57,050 bases of DNA from Rhizobium giardinii bv. giardinii H152 (GTDB lineage Bacteria; Pseudomonadota; Alphaproteobacteria; Rhizobiales; Rhizobiaceae): NCBI RefSeq assembly GCF_000379605.1, contig NZ_KB902687.1, positions 6,982 to 64,031 of the forward strand, given 5' to 3'. Position 1 is the first letter of the stretch, and every line of letters starts with the position of its first letter. Of the stretch, positions 16,132 through 24,686 are shown one piece after another. Both the position numbers and the translations under genes were made by a program. Below the pieces are notes generated by a model, which was given only the letters and a program-made list of their open reading frames with translations, was not told where the DNA came from and made no database searches.

Positions 16132-16989
16132 TCAGCTACTGGGTGCCGGTGCCTGACGCCCTTGAAGCGCGCCGCGCGACAGCCTGTCGAGGAGTATTGC
16201 GACCGCCACGATGGCGAGCCCGGCGCGTAGACCCAGGCCCATTTCCATTCGTGTCAACCCGCGCGTGACCTCGGCACCCAGTCCACCGGCTCCAACAAGC
16301 CCTGCGAGAACGACGATGGCCAACGAGAGGAGGATGCATTGGTTCAGTCCCACGAGCAGTGTCGGAGTGGCCGCCGGGATTTCGATCTTGAAGAGGATCG
16401 AGCGCGGCGAAGCGCCGGTTGCTTGTCCGAGTTCCAACAGGTCCTTTGGAACTTGGTTGAACGCCAAAGTTGTCAATCGCAGCATCGGCGGTATGCCATA
16501 GACGATCGTGGCGATAATCGCCGGGACCCGCCCGAGGCTGAAGATCATCACGGCCGGGATGAGATAAACCCAGGGGGGAACGGTCTGCATGATGTCCAGC
16601 ACGGGACGGATCGCCGCCTCGAACTTCCGATACCGGGATGCCAAGATGCCGAGGGGAAATGCGATCAGCACCGAAATGCAGACGGACACTGTCACCAGCG
16701 CAAGCGTTTGCATCGAAGCTTCCCAGAGTCCGGCCAGGAAACAGAATGCCAGTGCTATGCCACTGGTGACCGCGACGCGGATATTCACGAAGATTGCAGC
16801 GAAGGCGACGATGACAATGATGACTGCGTAGTAGGGCAGATAAAGCAGCGCAGATTCAATGCCTCCCAGCACCGCTTCGATCACCTTTGTCACGATGTCG
16901 AAGAAGGGATGGAAATTTGCGTTCAGCCAATCGACGACGGGGGCGAGGTATGCGCCCGGAGAAAACCGAATGGATTCCAGATTCATCAT
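16132..16989 (-). CDS. Glycine betaine/proline-type ABC permease 2 (ProW-like)
   Basis: This 285-residue inner-membrane protein has multiple hydrophobic helices and the conserved ProW region ALFPLGI-like, IMQTVPPWVYLIPAVMIF and the EAA loop with VPKDLLELGQATGASP. It belongs to the OpuAB/ProW family that imports compatible solutes. Its ATG overlaps the TGA of the first permease (16986-16989), so the two are coupled. The lack of an osmotic-stress context and the presence of catabolic genes suggest that the cargo is a nutrient such as hydroxyproline or a proline betaine. Confidence 0.88.
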   Translation of the reverse strand: MMNLESIRFSPGAYLAPVVDWLNANFHPFFDIVTKVIEAVLGGIESALLYLPYYAVIIVIVAFAAIFVNIRVAVTSGIALAFCFLAGLWEASMQTLALVTVSVCISVLIAFPLGILASRYRKFEAAIRPVLDIMQTVPPWVYLIPAVMIFSLGRVPAIIATIVYGIPPMLRLTTLAFNQVPKDLLELGQATGASPRSILFKIEIPAATPTLLVGLNQCILLSLAIVVLAGLVGAGGLGAEVTRGLTRMEMGLGLRAGLAIVAVAILLDRLSRGALQGRQAPAPSS

Positions 16990-17831
16990 TTGCCTCCATT
17001 GGTGCGGCGTGCTGCACTTTGCGTCAGTCGATCGATCACCATGGTGAGGATCACAATCGCAATGGCGGCGTTGATCGACGTCGCGATGTCGAGTGTTCTG
17101 ACCGCACTATAGATCGTTTCGCCTAGGCCGCCGGAACCGACGATGCCGGCAATCACCACCATGCCGAAAGCCATCATCAAGCTCTGGTTGATCCCGGCCA
17201 TCACGCTGGGGATCGCGAAGGGTAGTCTGATCTTGACGAACATCTGCCATGGCGTCAGGCCGCTCGCCTGACCGAGTTCGATGAACTCGCGGGGTGTCCT
17301 GCGGATGCCGAGAGAAGTCAATCTGATCGCTGGAGGCATCGCGACGATGACAGTCGCCATCAGGGCAGTGGCAGGTCCGTATCCCATCAGCGCGATTGCC
17401 GGCAGAAGGTAAATGTACGGCGGCAGGGTCTGGATGAGATCGAGCACCGGTTCGACAATCCTGTCGAACGTCTTGACGAACCCGGCCACGACGCCGAGCG
17501 GGATGCCGATGACAAGCGCCAGGACGGTAGCCGTGATGACCAAGGCCAGCGTGCTCATGGTCTCCGCCCACAGCCCCATTACCGCGCAGCCGATCAGAGC
17601 CAATCCGATCAGTAATCCAGCCGTGATGTTGATCAGGCGCCATCCCAGTGCCGCAGCGATGATCGCGACCACATAAAACGGCGGGAGCTGCACCAGCCAG
17701 AGGACCCCCTCGTAGGTGCCTTCCAGGACTGCCCTGATGCTGTCGAACAGCCATGAGGCATTGTCACTGATCCAGTTGAGCGCATCGTCGATCTCTTCAT
17801 CGAAGCTGTCCGTTATGACTGACGTGTCCAT
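16986..17831 (-). CDS. Glycine betaine/proline-type ABC permease 1 (ProW-like)
   Basis: The 281-residue integral membrane protein starts MDTSVITDSFDEEIDDALNW and contains the ProW motif LDLIQTLPPYIYLLPAIALM and the coupling loop RRTPREFIELGQASGLTPW. The ATG at 17831 follows GGGGAG; a longer frame runs into the upstream ATPase gene and is rejected. Two non-identical permeases in one operon suggest a heterodimeric channel served by the single ATPase gene 13 bp upstream. Confidence 0.88.
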   Translation of the reverse strand: MDTSVITDSFDEEIDDALNWISDNASWLFDSIRAVLEGTYEGVLWLVQLPPFYVVAIIAAALGWRLINITAGLLIGLALIGCAVMGLWAETMSTLALVITATVLALVIGIPLGVVAGFVKTFDRIVEPVLDLIQTLPPYIYLLPAIALMGYGPATALMATVIVAMPPAIRLTSLGIRRTPREFIELGQASGLTPWQMFVKIRLPFAIPSVMAGINQSLMMAFGMVVIAGIVGSGGLGETIYSAVRTLDIATSINAAIAIVILTMVIDRLTQSAARRTNGGK

Positions 17832-17844
17832 GACACTCCCCGAT

Positions 17845-18936
17845 CTATGCCGCTGCGGGCATGTTGCCTGGATTTCCGGCGACGCCACGGAGCAGGCCGC
17901 GCGTGGTGACGACACCGACGACCTTGCCGTCCTCGACGACGGCAACCGCATCCCCGTTGGACTGCATCGTCAGGTCGATGAGTTCACCGATGTCCGCCTC
18001 AGGTGTGGCGCGCAGCAACGAACCCACATCGACATCGGGTTGACTGCTCGCGTATTCGGCGACAGTCATCATGACGGAGTGCGCCTTGACGAGGTGGATC
18101 CTGGAGATACCGGCCACGAATTCCGCCACGTAGTCGTCGGCGGGCTTCGTCACGATCTCTTCCGCATTCCCGACCTGGACGATGATACCGTCCTTCATGA
18201 TGGCGATGCGGTCACCGATCCGGATGGCTTCTTCGAGATCATGGGTAATGAACACGGCTGATTTTCCAAGCGACTTGGTAAGCTGCCGGAATTCGTCCTG
18301 AAGCTGGCGGCGGATCAAGGGATCAAGCGCGCTGAACGGCTCGTCCATCAGGATGATCTCCGGATCGGCGGCGATGGCGCGTGCCAGACCGACGCGCTGC
18401 TGCATGCCGCCCGACAGTTCTGCCGGATATCGTCCGGTCCAATCGGAGAGACCGACCTTATCGAGAGCCGCACGGGCTGTCTTGTATCGCTCGTCCTTCG
18501 GAACGCCGCGGACTTCAAGACCGAAGGCGGCGTTTTCCAGGACGGTACGATGCGGCAGAAGCGCAACGCTTTGGAACACCATCCCGATGTTCCGGGCTCG
18601 TATGTCCCGCAGTTGGGCGGCATTCAAGGACGAGATATCCCTGCCTTTGACGAGAATCTTGCCGAGGCTCGGTTCGATCAACCTGTTGAGAAGGCGGATG
18701 AGGGTCGACTTGCCGCTGCCGGACAGTCCCATGATGCAGAAAATCTCGCCGCGGCGGACCTGCAGGCTGGCGTCGGACACGCCCACCACGCAGTCAAAGT
18801 CCGTCAGCACCTGTTTCTTCGATAGGCCTTTGGCCTTCACCGCCTCGACGGCCGCGTTCGCGCGGGCTCCGAAAATTTTCCAGACGGACTGGCAGTCGAT
18901 CAAAACATCGTTGGCATTGTTCATCTCAGTGTTCAT
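17845..18936 (-). CDS. Glycine betaine/proline-type ABC ATPase with CBS domain (ProV-like)
   Basis: This 363-residue ATPase has Walker A MGLSGSGKST, signature LSGGMQQRVGLARA, Walker B IILMDEPFSALD, the switch His in VFITHDLEEA, and a C-terminal CBS-like regulatory domain (about 285-355; GDAVAVVEDGKVVGVVT). CBS domains in OpuA-type transporters sense ionic strength or nucleotides. The gene follows the substrate-binding-protein gene after a GC-rich hairpin and precedes both permeases. Confidence 0.92.
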   Translation of the reverse strand: MNTEMNNANDVLIDCQSVWKIFGARANAAVEAVKAKGLSKKQVLTDFDCVVGVSDASLQVRRGEIFCIMGLSGSGKSTLIRLLNRLIEPSLGKILVKGRDISSLNAAQLRDIRARNIGMVFQSVALLPHRTVLENAAFGLEVRGVPKDERYKTARAALDKVGLSDWTGRYPAELSGGMQQRVGLARAIAADPEIILMDEPFSALDPLIRRQLQDEFRQLTKSLGKSAVFITHDLEEAIRIGDRIAIMKDGIIVQVGNAEEIVTKPADDYVAEFVAGISRIHLVKAHSVMMTVAEYASSQPDVDVGSLLRATPEADIGELIDLTMQSNGDAVAVVEDGKVVGVVTTRGLLRGVAGNPGNMPAAA

Positions 18937-18987
18937 AGCGTTCCCCGCGAACCAGTTTGATACCGGCGTTCTTTTCGTGGAAATCCT

Positions 18988-19016
18988 GGCCGGGCCGCTT
19001 CCTCAGCGGCCCGGCC
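18988..19016 (-). promoter_or_regulatory. GC-rich intercistronic hairpin between binding protein and ATPase genes
   Basis: GGCCGGGCCGC-TTCCTCA-GCGGCCCGGCC forms a perfect eleven-base stem just downstream of the substrate-binding-protein stop. There is no T tract on the minus strand, so it is more likely an mRNA-stabilising or partial attenuation element that raises the level of the binding protein over the membrane parts, a common arrangement in ABC operons. Confidence 0.6.
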
Positions 19017-19024
19017 GTCATGCG

Positions 19025-19876
19025 TTACTCCGCCGCGATGTTTTCCCAACGCTTCAGAAGATCGGCATGGCTGTCGGTCCAGTCCTTGACTGCCTCGTCC
19101 ATCGTCTTGCCGTCGTTGACCGCGCTGTTGATCGCGGTGATGTCGGCGAGCGGGACGTACACGCTGGCAATGACCTCGCGGGCGTGAGGATTCTCGGCCG
19201 AGAAGCCCTTCTGTCCAACCCAGTAGTAGCTCTGCGGCGGAGGGAAAACGCCTTTCGGGTCGGCCAGGAACTTCACGTCGTATTTCTGCATCATCCAGGA
19301 CGGCTCCCAGATCGTCACGGCAATCCATTCCTTGCGGTCGGTTGCAGACTTGAGTGCGGCGGTCATGGCCGCGGTGCTGCCTTCGACGAGCTGGAGCTTG
19401 AGGCCATATTCCTTGACGGAATTGCTTGTGTCGCGCATCAGGCCCGAGCCCGGTTCGATGCCGACGATCTTGCCGCCGAACTTGTCGGCGTTGTCGTTCA
19501 ACTGGTCCATCGAGTCGATGGTCACGTATTTGGGCACCGCGACGCCCTGGAACAGTCCATGCGAAACCGGCGAAATTTTCTCGAGACGCTTCTTGTTCTT
19601 GTCCCAGTAATCCTGGGCCACGTAGTCGGTCTGCGAGGCGAGGATTTGAACGTCGCCCTTGCTGAGCGCGGCATAAGCAATGCCCCACTCGGAGAACGGC
19701 ACCACCTTCACGGTGTAGCCGGAATCTTCGAGCACCTTCTTGGTGATCCCGGTGATTGGCGTGAGGTCCTCCCACGACATCGTGCCGATGGTGATGGACT
19801 TCTCTTCCGCATGCGCAGACATCATGGTCATTCCGACCATTGCCGCAGCACATAGCGCTTTCCATAGAGTCTTCAT
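19025..19876 (-). CDS. Glycine betaine/proline-type substrate-binding protein (OpuAC/ProX-like)
   Basis: The 283-residue protein starts with a signal peptide (MKTLWKALCAAAMVGMTMMS, cleavage probably after AHA near 23). It has the OpuAC fold: ITIGTMSWEDLTPITGITKKV, VDYVAQDYWDKNKK-like region and EWIAVTIWEPSWMM, whose aromatic residues fit a cation-pi cage for a quaternary ammonium or proline-like ligand. GGAGCG precedes the ATG. It is the periplasmic partner of the ProV/ProW-like genes downstream. Which ligand it binds cannot be decided from sequence. Confidence 0.88.
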   Translation of the reverse strand: MKTLWKALCAAAMVGMTMMSAHAEEKSITIGTMSWEDLTPITGITKKVLEDSGYTVKVVPFSEWGIAYAALSKGDVQILASQTDYVAQDYWDKNKKRLEKISPVSHGLFQGVAVPKYVTIDSMDQLNDNADKFGGKIVGIEPGSGLMRDTSNSVKEYGLKLQLVEGSTAAMTAALKSATDRKEWIAVTIWEPSWMMQKYDVKFLADPKGVFPPPQSYYWVGQKGFSAENPHAREVIASVYVPLADITAINSAVNDGKTMDEAVKDWTDSHADLLKRWENIAAE

Positions 19877-19953
19877 TTTTCGCTCCTAGTTTTTGTTCCC
19901 ATTTTGACGACAGACCACTGTTTAAGAGGCCTTCGTGATTGCGCGGCGAGGGA

Positions 19954-21300
19954 TCATCCCTCGCGGCCTGCACGCAATTCCTGCCATTTGATAACGGCGT
20001 TGATGCCGAGCCATGCGAAAGGCTCTGGCGGTATTCTGCTCGGTGTCGGATTAGACTTGAATTCTTCGAGATGCTTTGACGTGTTTCCGGTGGCGAGTTC
20101 GGCAGCCAGCATTCCAGCCAGCGTGCTTTTCACCGTCCCGAGGCCGTTCTCGCAGCAAGCCGAGAACAATCCCTCTTCAATCTCACCGAAAGCAGGGACA
20201 TGGTTGAGGCTCAGGCAAACCCGGCCGGCCCAGCAGTGCTCGAAGGGTACATCCTTCAGTGCAGGGAACCGCTTTTCCAGCGATGCACGATGGACCTTCG
20301 CCATTTTCTGCAGACGCTGTTCCGTTAGCTCCAGGGTGGTGTCGTAGGTCCACTTGGTCCGTAGCGCGATGCGCGAATGGCCATTCGATGTGATCTTCCG
20401 AACGGTCGCCCCCATCGGATCCGCCGGAAGGATAGCCCATCGATCCTGTCCACTGGCTTCTCGTCCCAATCCTTGCGCAGGGAACGGAGCTGTCATCGAC
20501 GCGTATCCGTAGAAGTGCATGAGGCGGTCGTTGAAATGGCCAAAATCGTTGATATGGCCGTTGACGCCCAGTATGACCTTTGGCGCTGTCACGTTTCCGC
20601 GAGGTGACGCCGCAGTCCAGGTACCATTCTCTCTCTTCAACGACGTGACGGGCGAGCGTTCAAAGATGTCGACACTCCTTGAAAGCCCGGCTGCGAGTCC
20701 TCGAATATAATCTGCAGGCTGAATGAGCACTGCGCCTGGCGTATAGATACCACCGAGATAGAAATCGGTCCCGGTGATGTCGCGCATCTGCGAGGCATCC
20801 AGGAAGGTGTGATTCTCACCAGCGCTCCTCAGAGACTGACCGAAATCTGCATTTAGCTTCATGCCACGCTCGGTGGCCGCAGCATTGATTTTTCCGGACG
20901 GGTCGAACGTTTCGCGCGACATTCCGTAGTCCGCGGCGATCTGCGTCGCAAAGGCGATCGCAGAGCGGTTTTGGGCCATTTCCACCCGGGTGTCGTCGAC
21001 ACTCCCGCTCGAATACTCGCCGGACGAAAGATTGTGCGGGACGTCGATCATGAAACCGGAGTTTCTTCCCGACGCCCCTTTTCCAATCTCGCTCGCGTCC
21101 AGGATGACGATCGTGTCGTCTGGACGAAGCTCCCGCAGTCGACGGGCAGCCGAAAGGCCTGCAAAGCCAGCCCCGATAATCAGCCAGTCCGCGGTCACAT
21201 TGCCGTCGAGGCACCTGAGCGGGAAAGAACGCTTGCCAAGCGCCTCCCAGCCCGAGACGCCATTTTCAACAGGCAACCGCTTGACGGACTTCGTGATCAT
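19954..21300 (-). CDS. FAD-dependent amino-acid oxidoreductase (DadA/DAO family), probable D-hydroxyproline dehydrogenase
   Basis: From the ATG at 21300 the protein is 448 residues. It shows the DAO-type dinucleotide fold ADWLIIGAGFAGLSAARRL at about 36-55, EIGKGASGRNSGF and VILGVNGHIND. The start was chosen because its ATG overlaps the TGA of the aldehyde dehydrogenase gene (21297-21300). In bacterial hydroxyproline pathways a FAD oxidase converts cis-4-hydroxy-D-proline to pyrroline-4-hydroxy-2-carboxylate. The flanking epimerase, deaminase and aldehyde dehydrogenase genes support that role, but sarcosine- or putrescine-type oxidases share this fold. Confidence 0.82.
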   Translation of the reverse strand: MITKSVKRLPVENGVSGWEALGKRSFPLRCLDGNVTADWLIIGAGFAGLSAARRLRELRPDDTIVILDASEIGKGASGRNSGFMIDVPHNLSSGEYSSGSVDDTRVEMAQNRSAIAFATQIAADYGMSRETFDPSGKINAAATERGMKLNADFGQSLRSAGENHTFLDASQMRDITGTDFYLGGIYTPGAVLIQPADYIRGLAAGLSRSVDIFERSPVTSLKRENGTWTAASPRGNVTAPKVILGVNGHINDFGHFNDRLMHFYGYASMTAPFPAQGLGREASGQDRWAILPADPMGATVRKITSNGHSRIALRTKWTYDTTLELTEQRLQKMAKVHRASLEKRFPALKDVPFEHCWAGRVCLSLNHVPAFGEIEEGLFSACCENGLGTVKSTLAGMLAAELATGNTSKHLEEFKSNPTPSRIPPEPFAWLGINAVIKWQELRAGREG

Positions 21301-22814
21301 CTGATCGTCTCGTCGATAGAGCGTTCGGAGATATCGATCCAGATCGTCTTCAGTTCGCAATAGTTGTCATGCGCGAAGATGGACTTGTCGCGGCCACCGA
21401 AACCGGATTCCTTGTAGCCGCCGAAAGGTGTCGAGGCGTCGCCTTCGCCGAAGCAGTTTACGGTGACCAGTCCCGCCCGAATTTCGCGCGACAGCTTGAT
21501 CGCCTTGCGCAGGCTTCCCGTATAGACCGAAGCGGTCAGGCCATAATTGGTGTCGTTGGCCAGCTTCACGGCTTCAGTCAGCGTTTCGAAGGTGGTCACC
21601 GACAGGATCGGTCCGAAGATCTCTTCCTGGAAAAGGCGGCTTGCCGGGGTGACGCCGTCGACGACGGTGGGCTCGATGAACACGCCCTTCAGCGTCTCGC
21701 CGCCGTAAGTGAGCGACAGCTTCTCCGTCTTGACGTCGTCGAGGAAGGATTTGACCTTGTCGAAATGCGCCTTGCTGACCAGAGCGCCGATGCGATTTTC
21801 AGGATCCAGCGGATCGCCGGTCTTCCATTCGCGCAGATAGGCGCCGATCCGTTCGAGCAGCTCGTCCTTGATCTTGCTGTCGACGATCAGGCGCGATGTG
21901 GCCGAGCAGTTCTCACCCATGTTCCAGAACGCGCCGTTGACGACCTGCTCGGCAACGAGGTCGAGGTCTTCGGCATCATCAAGGACGACGGCGGGGTTCT
22001 TGCCGCCGCATTCGAGGACGACCTTCTTGAGGTTGGAATCGGCGGCATAACGCAGGAAGCGACGTCCGGTCGGCGTCGAGCCGGTGAACGCGATCATGTC
22101 GACATCCATGTGCAGGCCGATCGGCTCACCAACGGCCTTGCCGCTGCCGGTGACGACATTGAAGACGCCCGCGGGGATGCCGGCCTCGATAGCCAGTTCC
22201 GCAACACGAAGGGTGGTGAGCGTGGTTTCCTGCGCCGGCTTGACGATGACGGAGCATCCCGACGCAAGTGCCGGGCCGATCTTCCAGGCGAGCATCAGCA
22301 GGGGGAAATTCCAAGGCAGCACACAGCCGACCACGCCGATCGGTTCGCGCACGACCATGGCCAGCGCATTCGGCCCGACCGGATTGGTATTGTCGTAGAG
22401 TTTGTCAATGAGTTCGGCGTGAAAGCGGATCGTATGGATCGTGTCCGGCACATCGACTGTCTGGCACTCGCGTACCGGCTTGCCGCTGTCGATGCTTTCC
22501 ATGACGGCCAGCTCGTGGCGGTTTTCCTCCAGGAGCTTGGCGAGTTTCAGGAGGGCGGCCTTCCGGTCGCCGGGGGCCAGCAAACGCCAGCGACCGTCGT
22601 CGAATGCCGCTTTCGCATTCGCAACCGCATCGTCGACGTCACCAGCGTCACAGGCCGTAATCTCGGCCAGTGTCTCGCCGGTCGCGGGATTGGTCGTCGT
22701 GAATGTCTTGCCGGATTTCGCCGGACGGAATGCGCCATCGATGAAGGCGTTGGTCGGCAGGTGAAGATTGGCGGCGATTGCCTTGTATTCGGCGGCGCTC
22801 AAAGGTTCATGCAT
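21297..22814 (-). CDS. Aldehyde dehydrogenase, probable 2-oxoglutarate semialdehyde dehydrogenase
   Basis: This 505-residue NAD(P)-dependent enzyme has all ALDH elements: PWNFPLLM, IAFTGSTPTG, the general base E268 in VVLECGGKNP and the nucleophile C303 in NMGENCSATSRL. By sequence style it is near the PuuC/AldH group. In this operon it would oxidise 2,5-dioxopentanoate to 2-oxoglutarate, the last step of hydroxyproline use. The ATG at 22814 follows GGGAG and overlaps the end of the deaminase gene by eight bases. The family is certain; substrate assignment rests on neighbours. Confidence 0.88.
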   Translation of the reverse strand: MHEPLSAAEYKAIAANLHLPTNAFIDGAFRPAKSGKTFTTTNPATGETLAEITACDAGDVDDAVANAKAAFDDGRWRLLAPGDRKAALLKLAKLLEENRHELAVMESIDSGKPVRECQTVDVPDTIHTIRFHAELIDKLYDNTNPVGPNALAMVVREPIGVVGCVLPWNFPLLMLAWKIGPALASGCSVIVKPAQETTLTTLRVAELAIEAGIPAGVFNVVTGSGKAVGEPIGLHMDVDMIAFTGSTPTGRRFLRYAADSNLKKVVLECGGKNPAVVLDDAEDLDLVAEQVVNGAFWNMGENCSATSRLIVDSKIKDELLERIGAYLREWKTGDPLDPENRIGALVSKAHFDKVKSFLDDVKTEKLSLTYGGETLKGVFIEPTVVDGVTPASRLFQEEIFGPILSVTTFETLTEAVKLANDTNYGLTASVYTGSLRKAIKLSREIRAGLVTVNCFGEGDASTPFGGYKESGFGGRDKSIFAHDNYCELKTIWIDISERSIDETIR

Positions 22815-23718
22815 TGTTGGCTCCCGACGTGATCTGGGCAACCGTGCGCTTCAAAGTCGCGACGACGGTTTCAAGGGTTCTTTTTTCTTCGGAATTGAGC
22901 GGGCGCAGCGGCGCGCGCACGGAGCCTGTCCTCAGGCCGATGATCTCGCATCCATGCTTGATCGACTGGACGAACTTGCCGCATTCGAGGAAGTCCATCA
23001 GCGGCAGCATTGCCGTCATGATGGCGCGGCCCTTGTCGAAATTCTTTTCAAGAACACAAGCTTCGTAGAGGGCGACATGTTCGCGCGGCAGAAAGTTGGA
23101 GCCGGCACAGACCCAGCTCTTCGCACCCCAGGCAAAGAACTCCAGGGCCTGGTCGTCCCACCCGCAGGAAAGGCCGATATGAGGGAATTTGCGCGCCAGG
23201 AGATGCACGTTGGCCATCTCGCCGGAGCTTTCCTTGATCGCCACGACGTTCTTGGATCTGCCCACGCGTGAAAAGTATTCCTCGCGCATCGTGATGCCCA
23301 TGCGGGCCGGATAATTGTAAAGCATAATCGGCAGATTGGCGGCGCGATCGATCGTCAGCGCATGGACCGCGTTCTCCTTTTCCGTCGGCAAGGCATAGGG
23401 CGGCGAAGACACGAGGATCGCGTCAGCACCGATTTCTTTTGCAGCTTTCGCATATTCAACCGAATCTTCCGTTCGCGTCGCACCGGTGCCGATGACGAGG
23501 GCAAGACGTGTCCCGATGACATCCTTTGCGTAGGCCGCAAGCTCGAAGCGTTCCTGAGCACTCTGCGCGTAATATTCGCCCGTCGATCCGCCGACGATGA
23601 TGCCATGCACCCTGGCTTCGATCAGCGACTCCAGTACAGCCGCAAACCCCTTGCGGTCGATCTGCCCGTCGGGGCTGAGCGGCGTGATCGCCGGGGTATA
23701 GATGCCTTCGAATTTCAT
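22807..23718 (-). CDS. DHDPS/NAL-family aldolase-fold enzyme, probable pyrroline-4-hydroxy-2-carboxylate deaminase
   Basis: The 303-residue TIM-barrel protein carries the DapA-superfamily residues: VGGSTGEYYAQ, the Tyr pair Y134/Y136 in MLYNYPARMG and the Schiff-base lysine K162 in AIKESSGE. DapA-superfamily members carry out aldol, lyase and deaminase or dehydratase chemistry. With an epimerase, a FAD amino-acid oxidase and a semialdehyde dehydrogenase beside it, the expected reaction is deamination of 1-pyrroline-4-hydroxy-2-carboxylate to 2-oxoglutarate semialdehyde. Its ATG overlaps the TGA of the GntR gene (23715-23718). Confidence 0.85.
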   Translation of the reverse strand: MKFEGIYTPAITPLSPDGQIDRKGFAAVLESLIEARVHGIIVGGSTGEYYAQSAQERFELAAYAKDVIGTRLALVIGTGATRTEDSVEYAKAAKEIGADAILVSSPPYALPTEKENAVHALTIDRAANLPIMLYNYPARMGITMREEYFSRVGRSKNVVAIKESSGEMANVHLLARKFPHIGLSCGWDDQALEFFAWGAKSWVCAGSNFLPREHVALYEACVLEKNFDKGRAIMTAMLPLMDFLECGKFVQSIKHGCEIIGLRTGSVRAPLRPLNSEEKRTLETVVATLKRTVAQITSGANNA

Positions 23719-24425
23719 GACGACTTCTCCATCGATTGCGTCGGCGTTTCGACCAGTGCGTCCGCCTTGAGTGCTTGGGGTGCGATGAACATTTCCATGT
23801 TCTCGCGCGACAGTTCCCAGTGTTCGAACACGAGGTCGACGACAGCGTCCTCGTCGCGGGCGATGATTGCCGCAATGAAGCCGTCATGGTGACCGACTGA
23901 TTTTTGAAGCCGCTCCTGCATGTCTGCGTTGCGGGGGCGGAAGAATGTGTGGCCGATGCGTGCATGATCGATCAGCAACCTGCCGAGGCTCGGCTGCAGG
24001 TATTCGTTGCCCGACATCTCGCCGATAATCTCGTGAAACCGGTTGTTGGCGAGCGTCATCGAGAGCGCATCGTGCGAGATGCTCGCGGCACGAAACTGTT
24101 CCTGCGTTGTCCGCAGCTCCGACAGTTGCTTCGCCTTGAAGTTCCGAACCGCGAGGCGCCCGATCGCTGCGTAGACCATCGGTGCCACCAGGAAGAAGTG
24201 GCGCAGGGTCGAGTGGCTCATCGGGATGACCCGAGCACCCCTGTTGGTGCGGATATCCACGTAACCTTCGCCCTCCAGGCGGCGGAAAATCTCCCGCACG
24301 GGCGTCCGTGACAGGCCATATTTTTCGCTCAGCGACACTTCGTCCAGGTCTTCGTCCGGATCGAGTTCCATGGTCAGGATCTGGCGCTTGAGGTCGTCGT
24401 AAAGTTCGCTCTTTCCGCCCTTCAT
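23715..24425 (-). CDS. GntR-family regulator with FCD domain (copy 1, operon-linked)
   Basis: The 236-residue protein has an N-terminal GntR winged helix (about 8-75; EVSLSEKYGLSRTPVREIFRRL) and a C-terminal all-helical FCD effector domain (about 85-225), with the His and Asp/Asn residues typical of metal-dependent ligand binding (NRFHEIIGEMSGN). It is the first gene of the hydroxyproline operon and is coupled to the deaminase gene by an ATGA overlap. That makes it the likely local repressor. It is a close paralogue of the divergent gene at 24687. Confidence 0.9.
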   Translation of the reverse strand: MKGGKSELYDDLKRQILTMELDPDEDLDEVSLSEKYGLSRTPVREIFRRLEGEGYVDIRTNRGARVIPMSHSTLRHFFLVAPMVYAAIGRLAVRNFKAKQLSELRTTQEQFRAASISHDALSMTLANNRFHEIIGEMSGNEYLQPSLGRLLIDHARIGHTFFRPRNADMQERLQKSVGHHDGFIAAIIARDEDAVVDLVFEHWELSRENMEMFIAPQALKADALVETPTQSMEKSS

Positions 24426-24513
24426 CCCAAATCCCCGATGTGAACTGGCCCGCGCACCGTGCTGTCGGCTTATGAGGACAAGCTTGCATGAGATTTTCGA
24501 CGAGTCAACAAAA

Positions 24514-24534
24514 TTGTATTTTTAAAGTACACAA
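24514..24534. promoter_or_regulatory. Possible GntR operator between the two divergent paralogues
   Basis: The 261-bp gap between the divergent GntR genes is AT-rich, unlike its surroundings. TTGTATTTTT followed by AAAGTACACAA gives an imperfect inverted repeat with TTGT/ACAA arms, in line with FCD-type GntR sites that often read TNGTNNNACNA. Nothing else in the gap stands out. Confidence 0.4.
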
Positions 24535-24686
24535 TAATTACATCTAAAAAGCACATGTTAATTTTATGCATTGATATCAGTGCGGCCATCGCCACCGCGC
24601 TGATCGAATATCAAGATTGCCAAGGGCGACAGCGGGCGCTAAGCCAATCATGACCGGAACATCGCGATGTCGGGGAACGAATTGAC

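Noticed and set aside
18988..19016. GC-rich hairpin as a full transcription terminator
   Set aside because: There is no T tract on the transcribed strand, and the downstream ATPase and permease genes clearly belong to the same operon.
18353..19855. Long 500-codon plus-strand frame over the ABC transporter genes
   Set aside because: It is antisense to clear ProV-like and OpuAC-like genes and its translation has no family features; GC-rich third positions create such shadows.
21369..22832. 487-codon plus-strand frame over the aldehyde dehydrogenase
   Set aside because: Antisense shadow of an enzyme with all catalytic residues; Asp/Arg/Gln-rich composition without motifs.
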